NCBI RefSeq assembly: GCF_032062135.1
Contig: NC_092859.1
Coordinates: forward strand, 46,741,791-46,805,790
Reading direction: 5' to 3'
Length of the DNA stretch: 64,000 nucleotides
From: Pyxicephalus adspersus
Lineage: Eukaryota > Chordata > Amphibia > Anura > Pyxicephalidae
In this document: positions 47,401 to 59,298 of the stretch, in pieces
How positions within the stretch are numbered: position 1 is the stretch's first letter
Layout: every line of letters begins with the position of its first letter
The notes under the pieces: generated by a model
Told to the model about the DNA's origin: nothing
The model's database searches: none
The model's input: the letters and a program-made list of their open reading frames with translations, nothing else
Program-made: the position numbers and the translations under genes

Positions 47401-49202
47401 TTTTTTTTTTTGGTTTGAGCTCTATGAGGATGATTTCCCAATACGGATGTATTGTCAGTCTTTACATGACAAAGCATCTCAGGATTTCTAGTTCCACAAT
47501 AGCTAGAAAGCCTCCATTACCTCTGCTATAAACTCTGAAATCACCACTATCACTTAGTATCTGGTTGACATTGCAATCTATACTGCTACAGGCAGACTTA
47601 AGGGTAGAAAATTAGTTTTTAGAATGAATCTCCTGTTATTCTGCAATAATCAATATCTTAAGTGATTTTTGTGCCTACAGCTTGACATCACTGATAGCAG
47701 AATCCTGTGTGTATGATATATCTTGTAGAAATGCATCTAGAGCAGCGATTGCATGCACCATACACCATATGGGTCCGTCCTGACACATGACAGATGGAGT
47801 TCTATGTATCGAATGAAATGATATTATCTCTTGAAATTACAGAACTTCATGGCATTCTATGGTGCTGATAGATGAAGAACTCTTAAGTACTTTATCTATG
47901 TGAGCAATGAATAGGCCTTATAGGAATATGTCAAGCAAATTTATATTAGATATGTGATAATATCACGCTTGAATAATACAGTCATTTCTATGTACAGTAG
48001 TCCTAAATCATATACGGCACATAGCATCATTGATTGTATATACACTTATACAAGCCTTTACTATAGACCATACATTAATTATGTGTAATTAGATCATTTA
48101 TTTAAACATTGTACCAGAACAGTCCTTTCCCTGCACAATAATGCATAGAAATTGAATTACAGAAAAAAAAGTTCTTTACAATTACTGGATTCCCTGTGAA
48201 ATTCAGAAAATAAAATTTTATGACAAATGATCTATGGTAATCACTACAAATAGAAAACTATAACCTGTCTTTGGAGATAATAGCAGAAGCAGTCTGCAGA
48301 TGGGTGCAGGATAGTTTTAAGGTCTGCAGGGTATGTCACTACAAAGTAAAGAAACATGCCATACATCTCAATGCACCTATTCCCAATGCTTTATTCTGCA
48401 AGTACAGAAAAATACTTGTTTATCTACAAGAAATGGCCTCTACTCCAGAGCTCTGACAACACTACAGCCCTTCCCAGTGTTTTTTATTTTTTATTAATTC
48501 TCAAACTAACCCACTAGCACACTAGCATAATTACAACATATACTGTATACTACCTGTTTTGTATCCCAATACAAAGGTAAGTCTGGGGTGTATTCTGGAG
48601 GTTGCAATATAGCTGAGAAACAAGATAAATAATATCAACCCTTAAACGTATCTAAACCCTCATTTCTCACCTTTACCTTTTCCTTCACAGGATCCTGTTA
48701 TCTTCATCTTTCTTCTCTTCTTGAAAATGATCTTCAGCAATCTTGACTGGCTGGGCCAGGATGACAAAACTCCACAAGGCCATCATTCACCCCTGGCAGG
48801 TAAAGTTGGGATTGCCAGGTATCCTGATACCTGAAAGATCAGCTGACAGATACCTGGAGTTATAAGGCAGGTAGGAAGTGTTATTGCAGTAGGGAGCTCG
48901 CCTGCCCCTTTGATCTATTTTATTGCAGTTTGTTTTGTCATATGTAGTTACTAGGGTTAGTACTGTATTTAAATCTGACATAATATAGGCACCTTGGAAG
49001 CAGAAACCTTACTGGGAGAGGAAGTGCAGCAAGCAAATATGCTGACAGGGAACATGCTGATATAATGAGAACAGTGGGAGCACAGAAATGGCTTTATCAG
49101 TCTATTGACCTTACCGACACTGACCAGCCTTAAGGTTGATAGAGGACACCAATGTATTCCAAACTGTATTAGTGAGAAAGGTGTTATCTAGTGTATGACT
49201 GT
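44473..49202. other. No gene seen
   Basis: AT-rich sequence. A microsatellite of TATATAGATATATATATC type lies at 45577-45614 and an ATT run at 46527-46541. The lysine-rich minus frame at 46701-46907 arises from an A-rich tract. The region 48620-48990 has balanced composition but no splice-flanked exon that I can support. Confidence 0.4.
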
Positions 49203-49320
49203 ATGTATGATTACAATCTACTAGATTGTAAGCTCTTCGGGGCAGGGTCCTCTCCTCCTGTATCACTGTCTGTATTAGTCTGTCATTTGCAATCCCTATT
49301 TAATGTATGGCCGCGCTGAA
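49203..49320 (+). mobile_element. L2-type tail, copy 2, truncated
   Basis: AGATTGTAAGCTCTTCGGGG, GGGTCCTC, TGTCTGTATTAGTCTGTCAT and TTTGCAATCCCTATTTAATG follow the order of the copy at 30472. It ends within the tail where the MITE copy begins. Confidence 0.65.
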
Positions 49321-49448
49321 CAGGAGACGGGACGGGACAGCAGCTGGGAAGGATACATTTTGATACATTTGGACCATAAGACGCAGGGACTTTTTCCCCC
49401 CACTTCTGGGGGAAAAAAAGTGCGTCTTATGGTCCGAAAAATACGGTA
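49321..49448 (-). mobile_element. MITE fragment, reverse copy of 43676 left half
   Basis: The minus strand reads TACCGTATTTTTCGGACCAT, the hairpin GGACCATAAGACGCA to TGCGTCTTATGGTCC, then CAGCTGCTGTCCCGTCCCG, matching 43676-43790 in order. It directly abuts the L2-type tail. Confidence 0.7.
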
Positions 49449-50597
49449 GCTATTTTACTGTTGATAAAACAATATAATGTGACATATGCTTAGTTGCTGT
49501 GGGTTACTCTATTTTGCATTCTATGGTATTGTTGACCTGATTTCATTCCGGTCGGCATCAATGTCTTCGTACACAGCTTTGTTGATAACATTAATACTAA
49601 TCTCAAAGTCGTCAGAAAAATTGCTGACAGCAAAAAATTTGGAGCAAAGGAAAAACTAGTACAATTGTCAAGCCTTTGAAGGGTATAAATTAATTCCACA
49701 GTCTTGTATTTCATGTGAAACCTTTACAGGAAATTCTAGCGCCAGATGAAGGAGGAGATGACAGAGGCATATTCAAATTCAAAAGTTAGTTTAATGCACT
49801 TTATTAGCATGTATTATCTTGTCATTTCCCAAGTGTCAAACCTTTGTGAAGAAAAACAGTAAATACTGTGGGTGGTCTTGCATAATATGTCAGTGACTGC
49901 AGATCTGTTTTACTGAAAAATCCTCAAACAGTGCTAATAATATATATTCTGATTTTCACAGTTTTTCTGCTAGAATGTGACTAATTCTTTTAATTAAACC
50001 TGCCATTTCTGGATTGCATTAATATTATTCAGTAAACCCCCCTCACCCCCTCAATCTCTACCTCAACTTTTATTTACATACTTGAGCCTTATGTAACGGT
50101 TAAGATTGTCACATTATGCAAATGGTTTAGCACATGAAAAAACTTTTCTGAAGGTAGTTTTAAAAACTGTAAAAAGTTGAAGTAAATATGATATAGGGTC
50201 ATTATTAGGGTGCAATTTTTAATTAAATGCTTTTGTTCATAAAAAAAATTCACAGATTATCATGTCAATGATATGGTGATTACTTACATTTATGTTGTTA
50301 TCCCTAAAGCCATGTGATCAGTAAATATAGTCATAATTATAAGACAGATTAGATCAAGATCAGATTCAAACATAAGAAGATGAACTGGAACATTTCAACT
50401 TGATGCCCACCACTTTCATGGGATCCTGACTTTTCACCAACAAAGCAATATTTTTTGTTGCAAACAAATTCTATGACACAATAATTCATAATGCAACTCA
50501 TGGCAATTCTAGTAACCGGATATACCAGTATGAAAGCTTCTAGTGTTTGTTGTGTATAGGGTAAAAAATGATATTGTAGCCAACCCCTAGGTATACA
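49449..50597. other. No gene seen
   Basis: AT-rich; no element ends or exon recognised. Confidence 0.45.
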
Positions 50598-50946
50598 AAA
50601 ACTTAACCTATTTTTATGTGTAAAGGATACAAGAAAGAGAGGGTTTTTTTAAGCTATATATATATATTCAATGTGCATGTGAGTATAGAATAAAGTTTGA
50701 CAGTTTTAAAATATACAGTCATACAGTAGCAAACTTGTTCAACCCTTCCTTTATCTGCATTAGAAACATGCAGCAAGGAGGAGTCTTTATTTCTTCAAAT
50801 CTAGACAGATGTTCCTATTCTTGAGAAACAATTTTTTTCCAAAATAATCTTGTCCTTTTGGCTCTTAAATCCCGACACATTTGACCATACCGGCTTCCTC
50901 AGGGAAAACCCCTTTCTTGTATCCTTTACACATAAAAATAAGTTTA
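50598..50946. repeat. Inverted repeat, arms about 40 bp, 265-bp loop
   Basis: The left arm (50598-50641) contains TTTTTATGTGTAAAGGATAC. The right arm (50906-50946) is its inverse (GTATCCTTTACACATAAAAA). It is likely a MITE or fold-back element; the ends are not clear. The minus strand of the loop carries a CTGAGGAAGCCGG word. Confidence 0.7.
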
Positions 50947-53064
50947 GTTTCAGATATACCAGTAGTGTACCCATGGGCTATAATAATTATGATTTTTTCT
51001 TTTTATTGTTTCTTAGGTAAAATAATTATTTAGAAGAAGCTAATTCTGTTTATGGTAAAAAAAAAAAAAAAGCATCATGAGTTGATCTTTATAGAAAATT
51101 GTGTTTGTGATGTCTGTGTACTGTGGTGTCTTAGTGTACTGTTACATGTGCTAACTAAAGTTTTTACTGAAAAAAATGACTAGACAAAAAGTGCAGAGCT
51201 TATACAAAAGAAATGTTTAAGTTCAACCAGTCATACCTACTTTTAATGCATTTGTTAGAAAGTGTCCATTAGGCAGTAGGTGTGTGCTGGGCCTTGGTGT
51301 CTGGCTCATGACATGCCAGACACACATGCTTTTGTGCTCCACACAAAAGTTTGTGTTAACCAAAATGCATTTGTTCAGTGTCCTGTTGGTGACAGACATT
51401 CTGATGTATTCATATACAGTGCAAGACCAGTAGTCTTGTGATGTAAATGAGGGTTGGGAAGGTCTGCCTACTATTAGAAGTGTGGAAGGAACAGGAGATT
51501 GGGGAAATAAAATTGTTTTCAGTGGTGTCCTAGGCAAAATTAGCATTCAAATAGTGGTTTCCCACTGCACTGTAAGAGTACAATTTAAATGTCTTCAGAA
51601 TCCAGCTCTAAGATTTAGCCACATCTTGAATCAGTGCTAGGGGGTTTTTGATTGCATCCTACAGCTTCCTTTATCCAGTGGCATTCACTAAGGGTCCAGA
51701 AGAGACCATTCTTGTCTTCTTGATCTCCTGCAGGTAGTCTAAGATCTTTATGTTGAAGTCTCTGCACGGTGGCCATATGGTGTTTAGGAACTGACTGTTC
51801 TGCCTGGTAGATATGGCTAGATCAAAAGAAAGTAGTTTAACAAAATTGAAATTTGTAATGTAAAGCCAAAACTTTGTTTAATTTTAGGGAAGAGTTTGAA
51901 ATACCTCAGTCAGGTTTTCATTGATGTATAAATAATAAATCAAATCAAGCCCTGTATAGGAGGAGATAATCCCCAATTTGGAAAATCCCTACTTGCAGTA
52001 TCTCTGTAGCAGCAAGTAAAGGTACATCACAAGGTTTGGCTTTACAATCACCATACAGATCATCTACCTTATATCTTCCCTACTTCTTTGTATTGCTAGT
52101 GTGAGATTGCTTGGGTAATTCAAAGAAAAAAAAATTACAAAAACAGTGAAAGAAACAATTTCTTGAGAACATAGAATGGAATGAATGTAAAAAATATGCT
52201 AATATCCTTGAAATGTATACAGTTCACTCGAAGGTAACTGTTTTCTTCTCAGTACAAGATTTATACTTTAAAGGAAAAAATGTGGTTACAATTGTCTAGA
52301 GATAAAATGTATGGATGTTAATACTTACAATGACCAGATCAGAAGTGCATAGCTGCATAGTAGAGCATCTTCAAGACTTACCTTTGTGTTAAACATCTAA
52401 GTGAATTTACAGCAGATCTTGCATCAAACATGTTTACATAAAATCTATACATGAATCAATATAGATGTTTGCATGACACTCAAGATTATTCAAAATTATT
52501 AGCAAGTAATAAATAGATTGTCTGGGTTGTGTATGTTACATACCATTTTATCCCCCATAGAATTGCCATGTTGTTTAAAGTGTCAAAGGAGGTGGGAAAG
52601 GAAAATCAAACAAGCACAGCAGAGAAGGTGGTGACAGAGGCTCTGTATACATTAAAACCTTTACATATGGCATCCATGAGTCTAGGAGGGAAGATAAATA
52701 TTTTATAAATACCATGCTTACCATCCTGAATGCTCCCCCAAGACAACCCACAGGATATATTAGGAACCTGAAATGGCTACTTATGGATTGGCATACTTCG
52801 ATTACACCGCGTTCTGTACTCATTTTATAAATCCATTTGTGTAGTCAGGTTGGCACTGTTGCCTGGTCTGCCCTGTTGTACTTAATGTCCATTCATATTA
52901 TTCACAGATGGTTTACGTTAGATGGTTGTGAGGATAAAACATCAGGTGATGATGCTTAGGTAGTGGTATTTCCAAGGAGTGCATTGTGCTGTAGTATTCT
53001 GTGATTGTGGGAATGTAAAACATTTTAACCACAAGAAATTTCACATTTGACTGTTGTCCTAATG
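50947..53064. other. No gene seen
   Basis: A minus-strand open frame at 51223-51546 has no recognisable domain or splice sites. AT-rich otherwise. Confidence 0.4.
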
Positions 53065-53398
53065 GAGGGGTTGTCAAACTTTTATGACCACTAGGCCATT
53101 TCAGGGGTGGGCGGGAGCACACTAGGCTGGACTCTCGCTGGAGTACCGCCCTAATGGCTCCGCCCCCACCAGGGAACACCCCCTGAAGTGAAATCCCTCT
53201 CCTCCAAATGCATTGGGGAGGAGACCTTCAAGGATCTTTCCCTATTTACCGGCGGAAGTAGGGGAACAACAGCAAGGAGGCAGCACAGGAGCTCCTGTAG
53301 TTCCTAGCGTTTCCTAGGATTGGCCAGGGGGCTTTAGGCCGGAACCAACTACTGGCTAGGCCATATCTGGCCTAAAGGCCAGAGTTTGCCGACGCCTG
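53065..53398 (-). mobile_element. Non-autonomous hAT MITE, copy 2
   Basis: A perfect 8-bp duplication tcctaatg lies at 53057-53064 and 53399-53406. The ends on the minus strand are CAGGCGTCGGCAAAC and the inverse of GAGGGGTTGTCAAAC. The interior parallels 5118-5498 in reverse (CCCCTGAAATGGCC, GGAGCACACTAGGCTGGACT). The 8-bp target and CAG-type ends are the hAT signature. No transposase. Confidence 0.9.
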
Positions 53399-53406
53399 TC
53401 CTAATG

Positions 53407-56393
53407 GATATATAGTGCACCTTTTTGGGAGCAGTGCTGTACCTTCAGACTGCATTTTAAAGCTCAAGGAAAACATTTCCATGCCTTTCAACTTTTGAAG
53501 ATAGGGAACAAGGACACTTTCAGCTTAAAGTATGTAAGCAAATGACCCACCCCTTGCCACTCTCCCGTGTTTTTGGATCATAAATAATTACCACATAAAA
53601 AATAATTGTCTAAGTCAATAAGTGCTTTTTTTCCACGAATATGTTTCTTTTATATCAGCCTTTTTGAAATTTCAGCAAATAAGGTAAAACAAAATGAAAA
53701 TTCAGTTTTCAAAGAATACCAAATCGTGTAAAAAGAAGAAAAAAACTATATTTTTGCTTACACATATTTAAATGAATATATTTAGCACAATTTCAAAGCA
53801 TTTACTAAGCTAAGTGAAAATTTGCCTTGCAAAATGAATGTTAGATCAGGATACAGAGACAGCTAACATTCATTTGGAGGGATTCCCTATAGCTTATTGT
53901 CCCAAAAATTGCAGAAGAGGAATATTGGTGTAAATCCAAGGAATTAAAAGAATTTATCTCGCCTTTTGTTCTGGTGACAGCTGTAAAGTATTAGATTTCT
54001 TATAGCTTTCTGTCTTGGTAACAATTTTCAACGGGAAAATAGAATGGTAAATCTATGTAATAAAAACATAGGCAGCAAAAAAAAATGAGAAAAGGCTTAT
54101 GTTCCTTTTTTTAGAATATTCAAGCTAAAAAAGGCTGTACATAGACCTTAATCTATATATAAATTGTGATTTTTCCTGTAACTGGTGAACTTTCTACCTG
54201 TTGTGATTTTCTACTCAACGGGTGTTTTAGCTGACCAGTAGGGAGGCTTAGGAAGCAGAGTGGCCTGGGCTGAGCTCAGCAGAAGTCATGATTTCCACAC
54301 AACTACATTTCTACTGATCTATTACATGCAGTTTTTCACTGAACATAACCCGGTTTATGAATTTTTCAGCACGTTCTCTGTTTGAATTAGCAGAATACAG
54401 GTTTACTTTAAATGGACCTATAATATAAATGTCATGCTTTTCATAAACTGGTTTAATGCTAAAGATACTTAATTCAAGGAAGTTATTTATAACCACACAG
54501 CATAATAAGAAGCAAATTTGTAGAATAAAATGACTTCAGTTCAGTACAAGGTAAATTATTACCTCTTCTCTTTATTCTCAATTCACAATGAGTAAAATGC
54601 TCAATGTAAAATGACATGGATCCTAAAGATGATCCAAACATTAACTGGATGTCATTTAGTTTGCTAAAGCACAACTATTGTTGTGTGTTTTTATTCTTTC
54701 AGAAAAAAAACATTTATACCTTCTTTCCCTTTGCTGCATTTTAATGCTGCTGATCTCTCAAAAACCTCAACTTAGTTTAATGTATGTGGACCAACAGCAG
54801 CTGCATATCATTTCATAAGGGAGGCTACCTGATAGGAAGAATGGCAGAATATGCCTTCTCACAACCAGTTACAGTCTACACCCAAATTACGTTACAAGGT
54901 GGCAACACGGGAGTACTAATGGAAGACAAGGTCAAAACGTTGTCAACCTGAACAAGAACCCTTATGACAAAGTATATTATAACAAAAGCTATAAAAAATT
55001 GTTTTTCAAGCAGCAGCAACTTAAACAAAAAAAGTTTAGGATTTTAAGATATTTTTTGATTGGGTTTTCATCTATTTCAAAAAACTTACATTAATTTTAA
55101 GCAAATCTTTGGGCATTATAAATATGAAATTTGCAGTAACTTGGTAAAATCAATTATGTCAATTGAGGTTAACAACGATTAATTAAACAGAACATAAAAC
55201 AGATGATTATCACACCATGGGATTGGGCTGTGTTCGGAAGTCTGCTACTGACATATTTGTGAAAATGTGTCAGTGATAATTATGTTATACAGCCAGTTGA
55301 GATTAAAAGTGTCACCCACAGCCACCCAGTCAACAATGATGCCACAATTCCTATCAAGTGTTATTTTTTCATGCTAATTGTTTTTTTCATGTCTAATCCT
55401 AAGAATTTAGTGTTACCTCCTGTAAACCTATATTGCCAGCTAGATTTTATACCTTATATTAGAAATCCACATTATTTTAATTAAAAAAAAAACTTTAATT
55501 ATTGCTTACGGCACATTTAATAAAGTGGAACTTCCCCCACCTCACAGTTTCCCCATGCACTTGAAGCCCCCCTAACTATGTAATTTTAAAATAAAAAAAA
55601 CTAACATACTTTTTTTTCTGCTTGGTTCAGTGATGATACATCAGCTTACTCTTCTTCCTTAATTCCAACAGAATACCGTGGGTCCAGCCTTGTAATCATG
55701 TGGCCCAAACAGGGTGTGTAAAGGACAGGATAGTCTCATAGGAAAGAAGCAGAATTATTTGAGTGACATTCTACCCCAAGGGAACTGGTGGCACTGGACC
55801 AAGATGAAAGGCAGGTACAGAGCTAAAACACAGGGAGTGGAATAGAAATTGGCAACATTTTTTATTACAAGATGTGTATGTGTGTCAGGGAGGGGGGATG
55901 TAATCCTTGGGTGGTGTTCTGTCCGCTTCCTGTTTTGAAGACACATCTGGTTGGGTAAAGTATTCATGGTAACAAGAGCAGAAAACATATCAAAAAGTGT
56001 CCCCATTAGATTTGCCTCTTATTCCCATTTCAGTGATGATTGCAAATTATTTGATTTCCAATCAATGGCAAAACAAAAGGAAAATAAGAGGGCCAATCAA
56101 CTAATGGATGATAAGACAGCTAAAAACCGGAGATTTAAAACCTCCCTACGCTGTCCAAATCTGGAAAGATGCGTCCACCTGCATGACTCAGAAACTTCCT
56201 GTTGCCTGCCCAAGGACTGGTTCCAATCGGGATGCAGTTGATGTTAGTGCAAGGTGAATGTAAGGTTTCTGCCAGCATGGGTACATTTGAATCTCTTGCA
56301 TAGAAGTTCCACACCCTGAGATTCAGTGAATACACTCATATTGCTGCAACACATCTGAATTTTTAAGAAATATGCATGTTAAATACATATTGC
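53407..56393. other. No gene seen
   Basis: AT-rich sequence. The frame 55951-56241 (96 residues) has no recognised domain and no splice evidence, so it is left out. Confidence 0.4.
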
Positions 56394-56519
56394 TAGATTG
56401 TAGGTCCTTTGGGGCTGGGTCCCCTCCTCCTCCCATGTCACTGATTGTATCTGTCTGTCACTTGCAACCTCTATTTATTGTACAGCGCTGCATAATATGT
56501 TGGTGCTTTAAAAATCCTG

Positions 56520-56552
<33 letters not shown>

Positions 56553-56575
56553 AATAATGATAATAAGTATGTATG
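56394..56575 (+). mobile_element. L2-type tail, copy 3, with TTA microsatellite
   Basis: AGATTGTAGGTCCTTTGGGG, TGTCTGTCACTTGCAACCTC and TGTACAGCGCTGCATAATAT precede a (TTA)n/(ATA)n tract at about 56521-56575. The order matches copies 1 and 2. The terminal trinucleotide repeat is typical of L2-mobilised elements. Confidence 0.7.
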
Positions 56576-56752
56576 TTAAATAGTGTTAGGATTTATCACT
56601 GTAGGAATTCATATTATGCACTGTGCTTTAGTTGCTACGGTATATGTAAGACAACACATTAAAATGTATCTAAACACTATTGACTTCTTAATTTTCCCTT
56701 TTTTGGTTTGTTTAACATACCATTAATAGCATTATGTTTTTTCGGGCAACAT

Positions 56753-56812
56753 GGGCAGCATGGTTGGCTCAGTGGTTAGCACTCTCGCATTTTCAGCACT
56801 AGGTCATACCCT
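56753..56812 (+). mobile_element. SINE head fragment, copy 3
   Basis: GGGCAGCATGGTTGGCTCAG and GTTAGCACTCTCGCATT match the 5' heads of the SINEs at 16734 and 26877. The body is absent, replaced at about 56813 by another repeat. Confidence 0.65.
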
Positions 56813-57027
56813 GACTGAAACGTAAGGTCAGACAGGTGGTTATTGTAGAAAAGGACAGGCAATGTCTCTTCTGCAATAACTACTCTTACCTGTCTGGTTG
56901 ACACCAAGCTGTCAAATTCTGCTGAGCTTTGTATAGGCAGTTCAGCTCGGGTTGCCAGAAAAAAAATTCCATTTGTACTCAAATGGAACAGGAATAGGTG
57001 AATATTCTCTGGTTTAGTTCCACTTTA
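56813..57027. repeat. Unclassified repeat with imperfect palindrome
   Basis: GGTCAGACAGGTGGTTATTG is partly inverted at CAATAACTACTCTTACCTGTC. The right end (complement TTTAAAGTGGAACTAAACCA) resembles the ends of the TTAA MITE at 35292. Related words occur at 40840-40900. Confidence 0.5.
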
Positions 57028-57109
57028 AATAAAATTATGGCAGAGCAGAGGTCACTATGAGAGAGAGGGAAATTATTGGAAGCAGCTACTAAGATAGGTT
57101 TAACCACTA

Positions 57110-57390
57110 AACACCTGGGCTTCTATGTTTAATTGTGCCACTGATATTAATTCTGGTGGAGCAAAGAGGGCTAATATTGTGGTCAAATATAATGCTCTTG
57201 GGGTGGTTAATTGCTGCCATCACTCCTATGGGGTTAATATAGCTACCACTGACAACACTGCTGGGGGTTAACTGCTGTCACTGACACCACTCCTGGATGT
57301 TTATATTGCTGCCACTGAAATCACTTCTGAGAATTAATATTGCTGTGACTGACACCAATTATGGGAGTTATTATGGCAGCCACTAGCATG
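57110..57390. repeat. Degenerate tandem array, unit about 40 bp
   Basis: GGGTTAAT..., TTGCTGCCACTGA and CACCACTCCTGG words recur about six to seven times with point changes. No frame is maintained. Confidence 0.75.
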
Positions 57391-58130
57391 CAGGATTAGG
57401 GTTTGATGCAGATCTTAAAGATTCATAAACAGAGTAAGTTTAAGTATATCTAGAAAAAAATACACAGTAACTTTAAACATCACAGTGTAGTTTTCTTTAA
57501 TACAAGTGTTAGTTGAAAAATAGCATATACATATATTTACACTTGTTTGGCAAATTCATTTTATGTTTCATGTGAGGCGACAATGAATGTGTTTAGTTGA
57601 TAATAGGCTATATGTAAAGAAGACTTGGACATATACACACACCCTTCATCTGCTCTGCACAAACAGGCGCGCAACAAAAAAAAATGTATATATTCACTGA
57701 ATACATTCACATATTAAATATGAAAGACAGAACTGTCACTAAATGGAAATTGCCAAAGGCTGAAACTCAAAATGACATTTCAGAAAGGATGTCCTCTCAT
57801 TCACTCTCCAGTCCTCAAGGAAGTCTTTCGCTTGACTGCAGATAGAGAAAATTGCTTTTTACACACAGGCGACTTTCATTCGCACCCACATTGAATCTGT
57901 TTTACCAAATGAAATTGCATCCTGTCCATTTACCCAACACACGGCTTCACTGTCATTTATTTTCATTGTCTCTGTGTACGTTTCTTTTGCGCCTTCATTA
58001 CCTCACCAAGTGTACTTTCATTTCAAGTGTTACAGATTAATTTTAGATCTCCTTGTCCCATTGCACTTTATAGATCGGAACCTGTCACCATTTGTGTTTT
58101 CAGAATTATCGCACACAAACAGACGTCAGG
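57391..58130. other. No gene on its own; may include 3' UTR of the exon at 58261
   Basis: If the proximal poly(A) signal at 58173 is skipped, the transcript could reach a second TTTATT (AATAAA on the minus strand) at about 57957-57962. No repeat ends are seen at 57600-58130, unlike most of the window. Confidence 0.4.
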
Positions 58131-58172
58131 TAGGTGAGTTGAGACGGTGTTCTTGGCATAGTAATGACACAG

Positions 58173-58178
58173 TTTATT
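58173..58178 (-). terminator. Poly(A) signal AATAAA
   Basis: AATAAA on the minus strand begins 82 bases after the stop codon at 58261. A GT-rich stretch (GTCTGTTTGTGTGCG, about 58110-58125) lies some 50 bases further downstream, a suitable cleavage context. Whether it is used is inferred. Confidence 0.55.
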
Positions 58179-58260
58179 AACCGCTGAGGTCCCAGTTCTC
58201 CTCTTGAAGGTTGACATTGGCTCTGTGGCTTACACTTTGGGATGTCTTTTTGAGCACAGC

Positions 58261-58514
58261 TCATTTTAAGTCATTGTTAATGATCATGTCATCGTGTACA
58301 TCACAACATGACGTTATTTTCCTTTTCTTTCCAAAAGTGGAAAAACTGTTCTTCTCTTCATGATCCATATAGTGACCTTTGTTGGCTAATAGCGTTGGTG
58401 TCCCAGGAATATATACATTATGTTGATAGTCCAGGGATGGAACATGCTGTTGGAATGGTGCACCGTACTTGGGGCTCCAAACACCATTTGATGATGGTGG
58501 TGTCTTTTTTATAT
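58261..58514 (-). CDS. 3'-terminal coding exon of an unidentified host gene
   Basis: The minus strand shows a long pyrimidine-rich acceptor (TTTTTTTTCTTATTTACAG, AG at 58515-58516). After a split codon (phase 1, completed by AT), an open frame of 83 residues runs to TGA at 58261-58263. It begins IKKTPPSSNGVWSPKYG, holds a central PGTPTLLANKGHYMDHEEK and a basic FGKKRKI, and ends DDMIINNDLK. There is no transmembrane segment, Cys-rich fold or transposon motif. The Pro/Tyr/His-rich, partly acidic make-up suits a disordered cytoplasmic or nuclear tail. I do not recognise the gene; a cytoplasmic tail of a membrane receptor or protocadherin-like protein is only a guess. It lies outside any repeat, and plus-strand frames over it (58308-58520) are shadows. 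Upstream exons should lie above 58514 but none was found to 64000. Confidence 0.75.
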
Positions 58515-58533
58515 CTGTAAATAAGAAAAAAAA
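58515..58533 (-). promoter_or_regulatory. Splice acceptor of the terminal exon
   Basis: Minus-strand TTTTTTTTCTTATTTACAG: a good polypyrimidine tract and CAG. It defines the 5' edge of the exon. Confidence 0.7.
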
Positions 58534-58904
58534 TATTGTGTTAAGGTGTCAACTAAAAGTAGGCACAATTTTGGGGGGTTTTAAAGAAAGATAAATGACA
58601 GGCAATGGATGATGTGTTCAGTAAATCATAAAACAACTAATAAAAATAAGCTGTCACCCTAGAAAACAAACGCAAACACTTACTTGCTTGGTATAGGCAG
58701 TGCAGCTTTTTGTGGTAAAAGATATAGGTCATTTTGTATAATCTTTGCATAAAAAATTGCTAATTATCTATGCTATTTATATATTAATATATTTGTGCAC
58801 ATCAATTTTGGTTGGAAAATGTTGTTACCTTGTAAAGTTTGTGACCTACTAGAGAAAGGACCAAATGTGAATGATCCAATGTCCTTCCCAAAGAAATATT
58901 ATTA

Positions 58905-59296
58905 CAGGTAGTCCCCCAGTTAAGGACATCCGACATACGGATGCCTCCTAGATATAAACAGGGCTTCCCTATTCCCTCCTGTGTCCTCTATCTCTTTAAT
59001 GACCAAGACAAACTCTGAATTTGTTTATTTTTACATATTAAAGCACAGCTTGCTCCAGAAGTTAATGCATGTCTAGGCTCCAAAAAGTTTTTTGTTTTTT
59101 TTTTGCTTTGTTTGTGATTAACTCTCAGTTAAGATTTTATACAGTATCTGACACCATGCTGCCTAATAATATGTTGAGACAAACATCTGTGCTAATTGCA
59201 TTTATTAAAATAATGTACCTGTTCCGAGTTACATTCAAATTCAATGTAAGAACAAACCTACAGTCCCTATCTCGTATGTAACCCGGGGATTACCTG
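58905..59296 (-). mobile_element. Tigger-type MITE, copy 3, inverted
   Basis: CAGGTAGTCCCCCAGTTAAG at the left and the complement of CAGGTAATCCCCGGGTTAC at the right, each bounded by TA (58903-58904, 59297-59298). Read on the minus strand it follows copy 1, including a frame with EFVLVIKE at about 58992-59018. Length is 392 bp. No full transposase. Confidence 0.85.
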
Positions 59297-59298
59297 TA

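Noticed and set aside
51223..51546. 107-residue minus-strand frame
   Set aside because: Considered as a Tc1-like fragment because of GRPSQPS, but the transposase motifs do not follow.
55951..56241. 96-residue plus-strand frame
   Set aside because: No motif, splice sites or known match; overlapping antisense frame equally long.
58308..58520. Plus-strand frame of 70 residues
   Set aside because: Antisense shadow of the terminal exon on the minus strand.
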